Shown: positions 37,521 to 46,729 of the stretch, one piece after another
Position numbering within the stretch: the first letter of the stretch is position 1
Layout: each line of letters starts with the position of its first letter
Source of the DNA: Microbacterium proteolyticum
Lineage (GTDB): Bacteria > Actinomycetota > Actinomycetes > Actinomycetales > Microbacteriaceae
Assembly (NCBI RefSeq): GCF_014192415.1
Contig: NZ_JACHXY010000001.1
Coordinates: 1,674,001-1,738,000, forward strand
Reading direction: 5' to 3'
DNA length: 64,000 nucleotides
Position numbers and translations under genes: made by a program
The notes under the pieces: model-generated
Seen by the model: the letters and a program-made list of their open reading frames with translations, nothing else
Databases searched by the model: none
Told to the model about the DNA's origin: nothing

Positions 37521-38534
37521 ATGGTCGGTTATCGCTACCTCGGAAACAGTGGATTCAAGATCTCGGAGATCACCCTCGGCAACTGGGTGACCCACGGCTC
37601 GCAGGTCGGTGACGACGCGGCGATCAAGACCGTGCATGCGGCGCTCGACGCGGGCATCACGACGTTCGACACCGCCGACACGTACGCCAACACGGCGGCC
37701 GAAACGGTGCTCGGCAAGGCGCTGGAAGGTCAGCGGCGCGAGTCGCTCGAGATCTTCACGAAGGTGTACTTCCCCACCGGCCCGATGGGGCCGAACGACA
37801 CCGGTCTCAGCCGCAAGCACATCATGGACTCCATCAACGGGTCACTGAAGCGCCTCGGCACCGACTACGTCGATCTCTACCAGGCGCACCGCTTCGACTA
37901 CGAGACCCCGCTGGAAGAGACGTTCCAGGCGTTCGCCGACGTCGTACGCCAGGGCAAGGCCCTCTACATCGGCGTCTCGGAGTGGACCGCTGAACAGCTG
38001 CGCGAGGGTCACGCGCTGGCGAAGCAGCTCGGCATCCAGCTCATCTCGAACCAGCCGCAGTACTCGATGCTCTGGCGTGTGATCGAGGGCAAAGTCGTGC
38101 CCACCAGTGAAGAGCTGGGCATCTCGCAGATCGTCTGGTCGCCCATGGCGCAGGGCGTGCTCAGCGGCAAGTACCTGCCCGGCCAACCGGTGCCCGAGGG
38201 CTCGCGCGCGACCGACGAGAAGAGCGGCGCCACCTTCATCAAGCGCTTCTTGAACGACGACACGCTCGAGGCCGTGCAGCGCCTCAAGCCCATCGCTGAC
38301 GAGGCCGGGCTCGCCATGCCGCAGCTTGCGATCGCGTGGGTGCTGCAGAACCCCAACATCGCCGCGGCGCTCGTGGGAGCCTCCCGGCCCGAGCAACTCG
38401 CCGACACCGTGAAAGCGTCGGGCGTGACGCTGGATGCCGACACCCTCACCGCCATCGACGAGGCGTTGGGCGGCGCGGTGTTCTCCGACCCCGAGAACAC
38501 GTACGAGGTTTCGCCGAAGCAACGACTGATCTGA
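37521..38534 (+). CDS. Aldo/keto reductase, Kv-beta-like
   Basis: 337-residue TIM-barrel NADPH-dependent oxidoreductase. YRYLGNSGFKISEITLG N-terminus, the catalytic Asp-Tyr in FDTADTYANTAAE near 50-55, Lys in FTKVYFP near 80, His in YQAHRFDYETP near 113, and WSPMAQGVLSGKY plus LVGASRPEQLADT for cofactor phosphate binding. The close resemblance to voltage-gated potassium channel beta subunits (AKR6) is a family feature, not proof of channel partnership. GGAGGA abuts the ATG. Monocistronic. Confidence 0.9.
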   Translation: MVGYRYLGNSGFKISEITLGNWVTHGSQVGDDAAIKTVHAALDAGITTFDTADTYANTAAETVLGKALEGQRRESLEIFTKVYFPTGPMGPNDTGLSRKHIMDSINGSLKRLGTDYVDLYQAHRFDYETPLEETFQAFADVVRQGKALYIGVSEWTAEQLREGHALAKQLGIQLISNQPQYSMLWRVIEGKVVPTSEELGISQIVWSPMAQGVLSGKYLPGQPVPEGSRATDEKSGATFIKRFLNDDTLEAVQRLKPIADEAGLAMPQLAIAWVLQNPNIAAALVGASRPEQLADTVKASGVTLDADTLTAIDEALGGAVFSDPENTYEVSPKQRLI

Positions 38535-38587
38535 CGACGGCGAGAGCGGGCTGGGCGTTCGCGGCCGGCCCGCTCCACCGTGTGCCC

Positions 38588-38775
38588 GGCGGCGCGGGGC
38601 GCCGTGGAGTGTTTAGGCGGCGCGGGGCACCGTGGCGTGGTGCGGCTAGGCGGCGCGGGCTTCGCAGGCGGCGTTCTGCGGGGCGCCGGTCATTCGTCGA
38701 GATGATCTGCTCCGCTCGAGGTGACACGATCGGGGTCGTAATCGCATGTGATCTCGCGCGGGGGATGTGATCCCG
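38588..38775. repeat. Gap with degenerate direct repeats and a family E element
   Basis: The 308-base gap 38535-38842 holds no gene that I can support. GGCGGCGCGGG(G)C recurs at 38588, 38616, 38649 and partly 38667. From 38698 a weak palindromic element follows with GAGATGATC, GGTGACACG and TGTGATCTCG blocks, resembling 60725-60800 (family E). Confidence 0.5.
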
Positions 38776-38842
38776 CGCGCCGCTGGGCAGCGCCTCAGGC
38801 GCCGCTCAGGAGAGAGCAGGGATCGCGTCGTACCCTGTGCGA

Positions 38843-40507
38843 ATGTCCTTTTCCGCTCACCGGCCCGGCCGCTTCGGCTCCGACGGCCGCATCGAGTTCA
38901 CGACGGACGAGGAACGCGAGCAGTATCTCGACGACATCCTCGCCGCACAGAACGCGGCGATGCCCGACGCCGCGACGCGCGACCACACTTCCGAACCATG
39001 GGGCGCGCCCCCTGCCGACGATGAGCCGCGCCAACCGTTCGTCGACGACGACACCCTCCGCCTCGACCGCGAGCCCACGGCATCCGCTCCCGACGACGAC
39101 ACCCTCCGCCTCGACCGCGAGCCCACGGCATCCGCTCCCGACGACGACACCCTCCGCCTCGACCACGAGCCGGTCGAGGTCGCTCCCGACACCCCGGCGC
39201 CGCGGCCCGAAGCGGCACCGAGCCCGCTGGCGTCCGAACCCCGCCAGCCGCGTCTGCGCCGACACGACCCGCGACGCCCGCGCCTGTCGCTGATCCGCCG
39301 CATGGCCGTGCTCGGCGGCGCCGACAACGACGTACTCGACGAGGTGCCCGAAGAGGTTCCCCGTTTCGTGCAGATGTTCCTCGTTCTCGCGGGCACGGCC
39401 CTCGTCTCGGCGCTGTCGATGATGTTCGCGCTGATGACGGGCGTGCGCGTCAGCATCCTCCTCGCGATCCCCCTCGCGATCGTGTGGGGTCTCATCATCT
39501 TCAACCTCGACCGCTTCCTCACCTCCACGATGCGGTCGACCAAGAACATCTTCCGGCTGCTCGGGCTCGCGTTCCCGCGCGTGATCATGGCCGCGCTGAT
39601 CGGCATCGTGGTGGCGGAGCCCCTGGTGCTCCAGGTGTTCCAGAACGACATCGTGCGCGAGGTGAACTCCACCAACGTCACGCAGGCGCTGACGGATCAG
39701 GATGCCGTGACCGGCGGCCCCGAGAAACAGGCGCTCGACGCCGCGAGCGCGCAGGTGTCGGCGCTCGAGAACCAGGCGGCGACGGGCATCGTGACGGGGA
39801 CGTCGGCGACATCGGCCGAGTCGGCCGCCGCGCAGCAGACCGTCGATCAGCTCACGCAACAGCTCGCGGCGCAGCAGAGCGTGATCGATCAGGCACGCGC
39901 CGTGTATCAGTGCGAGCTCACCGGCCAGGGTGCCGGAACCGTTCCCGGCTGCACCGGTGTCGCCGGCGGTGGCGCGAGCTCCGACGCGGCGCAGGCGCAG
40001 CTCGCCCAGGCGCAGTCGGCGTACGACTCCCTGTCGACGCAGCTGCAGCAGGCGCAGTCCACGCTCGCGGCCGCCAACACCGCGGGCACCGAGGCTGCGG
40101 CATCCACCGCCGAGGCCAACAAGCAGCAGGCCGAGGATCAACTGCCCGCCGCCCGCACGCAGTACGAGTCGGCGCTCGCGGCCTACAACGCACGGGCCGA
40201 GTCCGTCGCCGACGGCAACGCGGGGGCGGTCGGTCTGCTGAGCCAGATCACCGCGCTCGAACGCCTGTCGGATCGCGAGCCGGTACTGCGGTGGGCGCAC
40301 TACCTCATCGCCGCGCTGTTCTTCATGATCGAGCTGCTGCCGGTGATCGTGAAGGTGCTCACCAGCTTCGGCGGTCCGTCGCTGTACGAGAAGGCCGAGA
40401 AGATGCGCGGCCAGATCGCCCTCGACCGGGTGTCTGCCCGCACCTACCGCAAGCGTGCCGACATCATCGCCGATGAAGCCAACCGGATGCCGGCGGCGGT
40501 GACCTGA
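38843..40507 (+). CDS. DUF4407 membrane protein with tandem-repeat acidic leader
   Basis: 554 residues. The cytoplasmic leader (1-150) contains three tandem 16-residue units of the form DDDTLRLDREPTASAP. Two helices (about 178-225) are followed by an extracytoplasmic DUF4407 region (about 245-475) rich in Ala/Gln coiled coil (AAQQTVDQLTQQLAAQQSV, LSTQLQQAQSTLAAAN) with a Cys pair (CELTGQGAGTVPGC), then one helix near 492-512 and a basic tail. DUF4407 function is unknown. ATG 38843 and GTG 38837 are both possible; no strong ribosome-binding site. Stop is shared in a TGATG overlap with the NUDIX gene. Confidence 0.85.
   Translation: MSFSAHRPGRFGSDGRIEFTTDEEREQYLDDILAAQNAAMPDAATRDHTSEPWGAPPADDEPRQPFVDDDTLRLDREPTASAPDDDTLRLDREPTASAPDDDTLRLDHEPVEVAPDTPAPRPEAAPSPLASEPRQPRLRRHDPRRPRLSLIRRMAVLGGADNDVLDEVPEEVPRFVQMFLVLAGTALVSALSMMFALMTGVRVSILLAIPLAIVWGLIIFNLDRFLTSTMRSTKNIFRLLGLAFPRVIMAALIGIVVAEPLVLQVFQNDIVREVNSTNVTQALTDQDAVTGGPEKQALDAASAQVSALENQAATGIVTGTSATSAESAAAQQTVDQLTQQLAAQQSVIDQARAVYQCELTGQGAGTVPGCTGVAGGGASSDAAQAQLAQAQSAYDSLSTQLQQAQSTLAAANTAGTEAAASTAEANKQQAEDQLPAARTQYESALAAYNARAESVADGNAGAVGLLSQITALERLSDREPVLRWAHYLIAALFFMIELLPVIVKVLTSFGGPSLYEKAEKMRGQIALDRVSARTYRKRADIIADEANRMPAAVT
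39044..39187 (+). repeat. 48-base tandem repeat inside the DUF4407 gene
   Basis: Two identical 48-base units (39044-39091, 39092-39139) and a diverged third (39140-39187), keeping frame. Encodes an acidic low-complexity segment likely to vary in copy number between strains. Confidence 0.9.
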
Positions 40508-40986
40508 TGGTCGCCTGGAGCGCGGGGCTGCTGCTGTACCGCCTCGCCCCCGCGCCCCAGGTGCTCATCGCCCACATGGGCGGACCGTTCTGGGCGAAGA
40601 AGAACGAGGGAGCCTGGTCGATCCCGAAGGGCGAGTTCGACCCCGACTCCGAGGGGGCTCTGGATGCCGCCCACCGCGAATTCCGTGAAGAGCTCGGCGT
40701 CGAACCGCCGGACGTCGACTGGGCCGAGCTGGGGACCTTCTCGTCCTCGAGCGGCAAGAAGGTCGTGGTGTTCGTGGGGGACGGGGCCGGGTTCACGGCA
40801 TCCGACTTCACGTACGGCACCTTCGAGATGGAATGGCCGCCGCGCTCCGGTCGCACCGCGTCGTTCCCCGAGGTCGACCGCGCCGAGTGGACCGATCTGG
40901 ATGCCGCGCGCGACGCGCTCGTGAAGGGCCAGCGCCCCGCCATCGACGCGCTCGCCGCCGCGCTCCAGGAGCTGCCCGGCTCCTGA
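40507..40986 (+). CDS. NUDIX hydrolase
   Basis: 159 residues. The Nudix box runs from Gly42 to Val65 (WSIPKGEFDPDSEG then AAHREFREELGV), with REFREE supplying the metal ligands; the first spacer is one residue longer than the GX5E consensus. The PKGE start and GPFWAKKNEGAWSIPK lead are typical of the subgroup annotated as NTP pyrophosphohydrolases including oxidative-damage cleaners. ATG shares a base with the DUF4407 stop, so they form a small operon. Substrate unknown. Confidence 0.9.
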   Translation: MVAWSAGLLLYRLAPAPQVLIAHMGGPFWAKKNEGAWSIPKGEFDPDSEGALDAAHREFREELGVEPPDVDWAELGTFSSSSGKKVVVFVGDGAGFTASDFTYGTFEMEWPPRSGRTASFPEVDRAEWTDLDAARDALVKGQRPAIDALAAALQELPGS

Positions 40987-41020
40987 CCCTCCCGCTCCCC
41001 CTCCCTGCGCGGGGGAGTCC

Positions 41021-41080
41021 GTTGAGCGTCCAAAACACGCCGCGTCCTGCCTCGCCGCGCGGCGTGTCTTGGACACTCGA
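41021..41080. repeat. Palindromic repeat, family A (copy 2)
   Basis: Arms GTTGAGCGTCCAAAACACGC and GCGTGTCTTGGACACTCGA. Lies in the 376-base gap 40987-41362 between convergent genes; I see no gene in that gap. Confidence 0.85.
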
Positions 41081-41157
41081 GGGGGCTGTGGGCCGTGACA
41101 GGCGACCGGCGCGTCCGGAGGCAGCCTCGCGCGCGGCGCCAGCGGGCCCAGGCGGTT

Positions 41158-41190
41158 GGCTGTCCACTAAACGCCGCGTCCCCCCGTGTC
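41158..41190. repeat. Family A remnant (half element)
   Basis: GTCCACTAAACGCCGCGTCC resembles the left arm of family A but has no matching right arm; likely a decayed copy between copies 2 and 3. Confidence 0.45.
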
Positions 41191-41213
41191 GCTGAGTGCC
41201 GCAGGTACGAGCT

Positions 41214-41274
41214 GTTGAGCGTCCAAGACACGCCGCTTCCCTGCTCGCCACGCGGCGTGTCTTGGACACTCGAC
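41214..41274. repeat. Palindromic repeat, family A (copy 3)
   Basis: Best-preserved copy: GTCCAAGACACGCCGC and GCGGCGTGTCTTGGAC are perfect 16-base arms, flanked by GTTGAGC and ACTCGAC. Confidence 0.88.
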
Positions 41275-41362
41275 GGGGTTTCCGGCCCCGGTCGAGGGGA
41301 CGGGGCGCGCGCGGCGGGACGGGAGCCGCGCCGCGGAGCGGGAGCCCCGCGGCGCGACGCGC

Positions 41363-42334
41363 TCACGGGCGCAGCAGCACCTTGCCCACGCGGGGCGAGT
41401 CGCTCGCGGTGACGGCGTCGACGATGTCGCCGAGGCCGAAGGTGGCGGCGACGGGGAGGGTCACGGTCCCGTCGGCGAGGTAGCGCGACAGTTCGCCGAA
41501 GAGGGCGCCGCGGGTGTCGGCATCCATCGTCTTGCTGACGACGCTGCCCCAGAAGCCCTTCACAGTGGCCTGGCGGAAGATGATGTCGCCGGCCGAGAGC
41601 TCGAGCGTGCCCGCGCCCATCGAGCCGAAGATCACGAGCGTGCCGTTCTCGCTCAGCAGCGACAGCACGTCATTGCTCGCCGAGCCGCCGACCGAGTCGA
41701 CGCCCGCGACGATCTTCGCACCGTCGGCGAGGGCGACGGCCTTATCGCGCCAGTCGTCGGCGTCGGTCGACACGACGTTGTCGATCCCCTGCTCGGCGAG
41801 TTCGGCGACGGCGCTGTCTCGACGGACCAGACCGATCACGTGGATGCCGCGGGCCTTCGCGATTTGCGCGACCATGCGGCCGACCGCGCCGTTGGCGGTG
41901 TTCTGCACGATCCAGTCGCCGGGCTCGAGGTCGAGCGAGTGCAGCAGGCTGATGGCGCTGAAAGGCATCGCGACGAGTTGCGCGGCCATTTCGTCGGACA
42001 GGGCGTCGGAGACGGGGATGAGGCCTGCGGCGCGGGTGACGACGTACTCCGACCACACGCCGAAGGTGCCGCCGGTCGCGACGCGCTGACCGACCTCGAG
42101 CGAGACGCCCTCGCCGACGGCGTCCACGACCCCGACGGCCTCGGTGCCGGCGCGAGCGGGTAGTTCGGGCGTGAAGCCGTAGGTGCCGCGGATGGTCCAC
42201 AGGTCGTGATTGTGGATGGGCGAGAGGAGGACGCGCAGGCGCACCTCCCCGGGGCCGGGGGTCGGGGTCTCGACCTCTTCGACGCCGAGGACGTCGGCCG
42301 GTTCGCCGAACTCGTGGTGGATGACTGCGCGCAT
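41363..42334 (-). CDS. Zinc-type alcohol dehydrogenase / quinone oxidoreductase-like protein (MDR)
   Basis: 323 residues of the medium-chain dehydrogenase superfamily. GroES-like N-domain (MRAVIHHEFGEP ... PARAGTEAVGVV) and Rossmann domain with IVQNTANGAVGRMVAQIA near 140, a variant of the usual AxxGGVG loop. Catalytic-zinc cysteines are lacking, so it is likely an NADPH:quinone/enoyl reductase (MECR- or QOR-like; the QNTANGAVGR form is common in 2-enoyl reductases). ATG at 42334. Divergent from a TetR gene with a palindrome between them, so probably its target. Confidence 0.87.
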   Translation of the reverse strand: MRAVIHHEFGEPADVLGVEEVETPTPGPGEVRLRVLLSPIHNHDLWTIRGTYGFTPELPARAGTEAVGVVDAVGEGVSLEVGQRVATGGTFGVWSEYVVTRAAGLIPVSDALSDEMAAQLVAMPFSAISLLHSLDLEPGDWIVQNTANGAVGRMVAQIAKARGIHVIGLVRRDSAVAELAEQGIDNVVSTDADDWRDKAVALADGAKIVAGVDSVGGSASNDVLSLLSENGTLVIFGSMGAGTLELSAGDIIFRQATVKGFWGSVVSKTMDADTRGALFGELSRYLADGTVTLPVAATFGLGDIVDAVTASDSPRVGKVLLRP

Positions 42335-42362
42335 GGAATGCCTCCCGTGGTTATTTTGTAAC

Positions 42363-42381
42363 GACCGGTCTAATATAGACC
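42363..42381. promoter_or_regulatory. Candidate TetR operator between the MDR and tetR genes
   Basis: GGTCTAATATAGACC (42367-42381) is a palindrome with perfect 6-base arms; GACCGGTC at 42363-42370 overlaps it. AT-rich centre could be part of a -10 element. Position in the divergent gap fits local repression. Confidence 0.6.
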
Positions 42382-42485
42382 TTGGGCCCGCCGGCGCAAC
42401 AGGGAGGCCCCGGAGCATCGTCGTGAGGCGCGACGGCGACCCGACGTGCTGAGCGGGATCAGCCGTGGAGAAGAAGGGAGAACGC

Positions 42486-43070
42486 ATGGGCAGGATGCCG
42501 AGCTTCGACCGCTCCGTCGTCGTCGACGCCGCGCGAGACGTGTTCTGGCAGCGAGGCTACGCCGAGGCCGGCATCGCCGAGCTCGAAGAGGCGACCGGTC
42601 TCACGCGTTCGAGCATCTACCACGCCTTCGGCAGCAAACGCGGTCTGTTCGACGCGGTACTGGCCGCCTACCTCGATGACGTCGTGCGCACGCGCCTGCG
42701 CCCGCTCGGCGGGGGAGACGCCGGCGCGCTCGAGGCCTACGTCGACGAGATGCGCACCGCGATCGCCGAGGACGCGCCGCGTGCCCGGCTCGGCTGCCTC
42801 CTGCTGAATGCCGGGTCGTCCCCCTTGGCCAGCGATGACGCCGACGTGCGTGCGCTCGTCTCGGGATACGCCGCGGAGATGCGCGCCGCCATCCGCTCCG
42901 CCGTCGCCGACCGCCGACCCGACCTGGCCCCGGATGCCGTCGACGCCCTCGCCGCGGTCTGCGCGTCGCTCGTGGTGGCGGGGCTCACCCTCGCTCGCGC
43001 CGATCGCGACGCGTCGCTGGCGACGCTGGCATCCATCCCGACGACCCTGGAGTCCTGGGCCCGGCCCTGA
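42486..43070 (+). CDS. TetR-family regulator
   Basis: 194 residues. N-terminal HTH: FDRSVVVDAARDVFWQRGYAEAGIAELEEATGLTRSSIYHAFGSKRGLFDAVL, a standard TetR_N; the C-terminal ligand domain has RLGCLLLNAG near 102, seen in AcrR/TetR_C_16-like regulators. ATG 42486 with AAGGGAG seven bases upstream is preferred to a GTG at 42465. Probably represses the divergent MDR gene (and itself) until a small electrophile or other ligand binds (inference). Confidence 0.88.
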   Translation: MGRMPSFDRSVVVDAARDVFWQRGYAEAGIAELEEATGLTRSSIYHAFGSKRGLFDAVLAAYLDDVVRTRLRPLGGGDAGALEAYVDEMRTAIAEDAPRARLGCLLLNAGSSPLASDDADVRALVSGYAAEMRAAIRSAVADRRPDLAPDAVDALAAVCASLVVAGLTLARADRDASLATLASIPTTLESWARP

Positions 43071-43190
43071 TGCCGCCGCGTGGGTCGACGGATCCTGTCG
43101 TCGGGAAGGCGGCCGAAGCGGCGGATCGTGGCGCCTCGCGCGCGGGGTGGCGGGGGGCTGTGCTCCCCGAGGGGTGACCTCATCCGCGCT

Positions 43191-43254
43191 GTGTATACGC
43201 AGGCCGCCTCCGCGCGGGCGGGGATCCCCATTCTGGTCCGCGAATGCATACACT
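43191..43254. promoter_or_regulatory. Candidate operator half-sites upstream of the prp regulator
   Basis: GTGTATACGC at 43191-43200 faces TGCATACAC at 43245-43253. Both contain the TATAC/GTATA-type core seen in FCD-GntR sites. They lie in the 209-base gap before gntR-prpDBC. Confidence 0.35.
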
Positions 43255-43279
43255 GGTTGCATGATGGCGAGGGAGCGGC

Positions 43280-43909
43280 ATGCGAGCCGGTGAGCGCGCG
43301 TACGCGACCCTCCTCGACGAGATCCAGACGGGTGCCCTCCCCCCGGGAACCGTGCTCGGCGAGGTCGAGCAGTCCACGCGCCTCGGCGTCAGTCGCACCC
43401 CCCTTCGCGAGGCGCTGCGCCGCCTGGCATCCGATGGTCTCGTCGCGCAGGCATCGGCGCGGGTGACGGTCGTCGCCGGGATCGACGCCGACGACATCCG
43501 CGCGCTGTTCGAGCTGCGGAGGGCCCTCGAGAGCGAAGCGGCGCGAGCGGCGGCCCGCCGCGGCGATCCGCGGGTCTTCGACACCCTCGCCCGCGAATTC
43601 GCGGCGGTCGACCTCGCGGATGCCGACGCGTACTACGCCCTCATCTCGCGCTTCGACGCCGCGATCGACATCGCCGTCGACAACGCCTACCTCTCTTCGG
43701 CCCTGCGCAGCGTCCGCACCCACCTCGTGCGGGTGCGGCGCATGGCCCGCTTCAACCCCCTTCGCCTCTCGGCATCCGCCGGGGAGCATGGATTGATCGC
43801 GCGAGCGATCGGCGCCGGCGACCCCGAACTCGCCGTCCACGCCACCCACGTGCATCTGCACAACGCCCTCACCACCATCCTCGAAGCCCTCACGGAGGAC
43901 CCCTCATGA
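43280..43909 (+). CDS. GntR-family regulator with FCD domain (likely of prp genes)
   Basis: 209 residues: winged helix ([45 protein letters not shown]) and an FCD domain from about 75 ([52 protein letters not shown]). ATGA overlap with prpD makes it the first gene of the methylcitrate operon, so it is the natural candidate for a propionate/methylcitrate-responsive regulator, replacing the PrpR types found elsewhere (inference). Confidence 0.87.
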   Translation: MRAGERAYATLLDEIQTGALPPGTVLGEVEQSTRLGVSRTPLREALRRLASDGLVAQASARVTVVAGIDADDIRALFELRRALESEAARAAARRGDPRVFDTLAREFAAVDLADADAYYALISRFDAAIDIAVDNAYLSSALRSVRTHLVRVRRMARFNPLRLSASAGEHGLIARAIGAGDPELAVHATHVHLHNALTTILEALTEDPS

Positions 43910-45432
43910 CGATCACCCATCACGTGCGCGTGCACCGCAGCGATGAGAACCTCGCCCGCGAGGGCCAGCTCGCCTGGGCCCTCGCTCGCGTCGCGGTCGA
44001 CCCGGTGGGCGTCGACGACGACGTGGTCGACATGATCGTCAACCGCCTCATCGACAACGCCGCCGTCGCCGCGGCGTCGATCTCGCGTCCGCCGGTCAGC
44101 GCGGCACGTCAGCAGGCCCTCGACCACGCCGTGTCGATCGGCGGTCCCGGCGCCACGGTCTTCGGCTGCCTGCTCGAGCGGCGCACGAGTCCCGAGTGGG
44201 CGGCGTGGGCCAACGGCGTCGCCGTGCGCGAACTCGATTACCACGACACGTTCCTCGCGGCCGACTACTCGCACCCGGGCGACAACATCCCGCCCGTGCT
44301 CGCGGTCGCCCAGCACACGGGCCGCGACGGCGCCGCGCTCGTGCGGGCACTCGCCACGGCCTACGAGATCCAGATCGATCTGGTGCGCGCGATCTCGCTG
44401 CACAGACACAAGATCGACCACGTCGCCCACCTCGGCCCTGCCGCGGCCGCCGGCATCGGCACCCTCCTCGACCTCGACCAGGAGACCATCTACCAGGCCA
44501 TCGGTCAGGCACTGCACACCACCACCGCCACGCGGCAGTCGCGCAAGGGCGAGATCTCGACCTGGAAGGCGCACGCCCCGGCCTTCGCCGGCAAGATGGC
44601 GATCGAGGCCGTCGACCGGGCGATGCGCGGAGAGACCAGCCCGTCGCCGATCTACGAGGGCGAAGACGGCGTCATCGCGTGGATGCTCGACGGCCCCGAC
44701 GCGTCCTACGACGTCCCGCTTCCCGCCGAGGGCGAGAGCAAGCGCGGCATCCTCGACTCGTACACGAAGGAGCACTCGGCCGAATACCAGGCGCAGGCCT
44801 GGATCGACCTCGCCCGCCGCCTCGGCACGGAGCGTCCGGATCTTCGCGACCCCGAGAATGTGGCATCCATCGTCCTGCACACCAGCCACCACACGCACTA
44901 CGTGATCGGTTCGGGCGCGAACGACCCGCAGAAATACGACCCCACCGCGTCGCGGGAGACGCTCGACCACTCGATCCCGTACATCTTCGCCGTCGCCCTG
45001 CAGGACGGCGCGTGGCACCACGTCGACTCGTACACGCCCGAGCGAGCGGGCCGCGAGGACACCGTCGCCCTGTGGCACAAAGTCACGACCGCGGAGGATG
45101 CAGAGTGGACGCGCCGCTATCACTCGGAGGACCCGAACGAGAAGGCGTTCGGGGGCCGCGTGGTCATCACCCTGACCGACGGCACGACGGTCGACGACGA
45201 GATCGCCGTCGCCGACGCCCACCCGCTGGGCGCCCGTCCGTTCGCGCGCGAGGACTACGTGCGCAAGTTCCGCCTGCTGGCGGAGCCGGTGCTGCAGCCC
45301 GAGGAGGTCGAACGCTTCCTCGAGCTCGTGCAGCGCCTGCCCGAGCTGACGCCGGCCGAGGTGATGCAGCTCTCGATCGTGGCCAAGCCCGGCGTGCTGG
45401 CCCTGGCGCCCGCGCCGAAGGGGCTGTTCTGA
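43906..45432 (+). CDS. prpD: 2-Methylcitrate dehydratase PrpD
   Basis: 508-residue MmgE/PrpD-family dehydratase converting 2-methylcitrate to 2-methyl-cis-aconitate. Family signatures: [41 protein letters not shown] (near 110-135, active-site region), [17 protein letters not shown], and [23 protein letters not shown] near 205. Length fits long-form actinobacterial PrpD. Between its stop and prpB lies a 382-base repeat-filled gap. Confidence 0.95.
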   Translation: MTITHHVRVHRSDENLAREGQLAWALARVAVDPVGVDDDVVDMIVNRLIDNAAVAAASISRPPVSAARQQALDHAVSIGGPGATVFGCLLERRTSPEWAAWANGVAVRELDYHDTFLAADYSHPGDNIPPVLAVAQHTGRDGAALVRALATAYEIQIDLVRAISLHRHKIDHVAHLGPAAAAGIGTLLDLDQETIYQAIGQALHTTTATRQSRKGEISTWKAHAPAFAGKMAIEAVDRAMRGETSPSPIYEGEDGVIAWMLDGPDASYDVPLPAEGESKRGILDSYTKEHSAEYQAQAWIDLARRLGTERPDLRDPENVASIVLHTSHHTHYVIGSGANDPQKYDPTASRETLDHSIPYIFAVALQDGAWHHVDSYTPERAGREDTVALWHKVTTAEDAEWTRRYHSEDPNEKAFGGRVVITLTDGTTVDDEIAVADAHPLGARPFAREDYVRKFRLLAEPVLQPEEVERFLELVQRLPELTPAEVMQLSIVAKPGVLALAPAPKGLF

Positions 45433-45505
45433 TGCGCGGGGGCGGGTGCGCGCCCGTCAAGCCCGAGCCGCCCGTGCGTGCGTGGGGCGGAGCTGCTCCG
45501 CGCGT

Positions 45506-45599
45506 ACACAACGCAGGGGTTCCGGGAGTGACGGATGCCGCGGACCGCGAGAACACGCGGGTCGGTGCCCGGGCTCACCGTGGATCTCCTGCGTTGTGT
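45506..45599. repeat. Palindromic repeat, family C (copy in prpD-prpB gap, first)
   Basis: ACACAACGCAGGGG at 45506 faces CTCCTGCGTTGTGT at 45586-45599, a 94-base element. The 45433-45814 gap holds this and the next copy and no gene. Confidence 0.82.
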
Positions 45600-45669
45600 T
45601 CTGCTCGGGTCGCGGACCGCTCCCGGCACGCCGCAGCCGGCGGCACATCCGATCGTCGGCGCCGCTCGG

Positions 45670-45763
45670 ACACAACGCAGGAGATCTGCCTGCCTCGCGT
45701 CATCGCACCCCCGACATTGCAGCCGCAGGCTTCGATGCGGTCGACAGAACTCCTGCGTTGTGT
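45670..45763. repeat. Palindromic repeat, family C (copy in prpD-prpB gap, second)
   Basis: ACACAACGCAGGAG at 45670-45683 faces CTCCTGCGTTGTGT at 45750-45763: perfect 14-base arms, same 94-base span as the first copy. Confidence 0.87.
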
Positions 45764-45814
45764 CGCGGGTCTGCGGCGCACGGCCACGTCGGTCGCACAG
45801 GAAGGGGGCCGCTG

Positions 45815-46714
45815 ATGCTGTACGCCCAGACCACGCCGCAGCAGAAGCGTCGCGCGCTGCGCGAGAAGCTGGCATCCGGAGAACTCGTGCGGATGCCCGG
45901 GGCTTTCAACCCGCTGTCGGCCCGGCTCATCGAGCGCAAGGGCTTCGACGGCGTCTACATCTCGGGCGCCGTGATCTCGGCCGACCTCGGCCTGCCCGAC
46001 ATCGGCCTCACGACCCTCACCGAGGTCGCCGGCCGCGGGCAGCAGATCGCGCGCATGACGGAGCTGCCGGCGATCATCGACGCCGACACCGGATTCGGCG
46101 AGCCGATGAACGTCGCACGCACCATCCAGACCCTCGAGGACGCGGGGCTCTCCGGCACCCACATCGAAGACCAGGTGAACCCGAAACGCTGCGGCCATCT
46201 CGACGGCAAGAGCGTCGTGGATGCCGACACCGCGATCAAGCGCATCCGCGCGGCCGTCGATGCCCGGCGGGATCCCGACTTCCTCATCATGGCGCGCACC
46301 GACGTGCGGGCCGTCGAGGGCCTTCCCGCGGCGATCGACCGTGCGAAGGCCCTGGTCGACGCCGGCGCCGACGCGATCTTCCCCGAGGCGATGCGCGATC
46401 TCGGCGAGTTCGAGGCGATGCGCACCGCACTGGATGTGCCGATCCTGGCGAACATGACCGAGTTCGGGAAGTCGGAGCTGTTCTCCACCGCCCAGCTGCA
46501 GGACGCCGGGGTGAACCTGGTCATCTGGCCGGTGTCGCTTCTGCGACTCGCGATGGGTGCTGCCGGTCGGGGCCTGGACGCCCTGGCATCCGAGGGGCAT
46601 CTGCGCGATCAGCTCGGCGAGATGCAGCACCGCGCCGACCTGTACGACCTCATCGACTACGAGGGCTATACGCGCTTCGACGCCGACGTGTTCGACTTCA
46701 CCGTCGAGCGCTGA
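45815..46714 (+). CDS. prpB: Methylisocitrate lyase PrpB
   Basis: Cleaves 2-methylisocitrate to pyruvate and succinate. 299 residues, usual length. PEP-mutase/isocitrate-lyase fold with GFDGVYISGAVISADLGLPD near 43, DADTGFGEP near 89 (metal Asp), the active-site loop EDQVNPKRCGHLDGK near 118 with the catalytic Cys, and IMARTDVRA. GGAAGGGGGCC precedes ATG 45815. An open frame extends upstream through the repeats but is not coding. Confidence 0.96.
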   Translation: MLYAQTTPQQKRRALREKLASGELVRMPGAFNPLSARLIERKGFDGVYISGAVISADLGLPDIGLTTLTEVAGRGQQIARMTELPAIIDADTGFGEPMNVARTIQTLEDAGLSGTHIEDQVNPKRCGHLDGKSVVDADTAIKRIRAAVDARRDPDFLIMARTDVRAVEGLPAAIDRAKALVDAGADAIFPEAMRDLGEFEAMRTALDVPILANMTEFGKSELFSTAQLQDAGVNLVIWPVSLLRLAMGAAGRGLDALASEGHLRDQLGEMQHRADLYDLIDYEGYTRFDADVFDFTVER

Positions 46715-46729
46715 CGCGGGCCGGCCGCC

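Noticed and set aside
39044-39187. CRISPR-like repeats
   Set aside because: Contiguous in-frame coding repeats within the DUF4407 gene.
45446-45814. Coding extension of prpB upstream
   Set aside because: Consists of palindromic repeats; PrpB family begins at ATG 45815 with a good ribosome-binding site.
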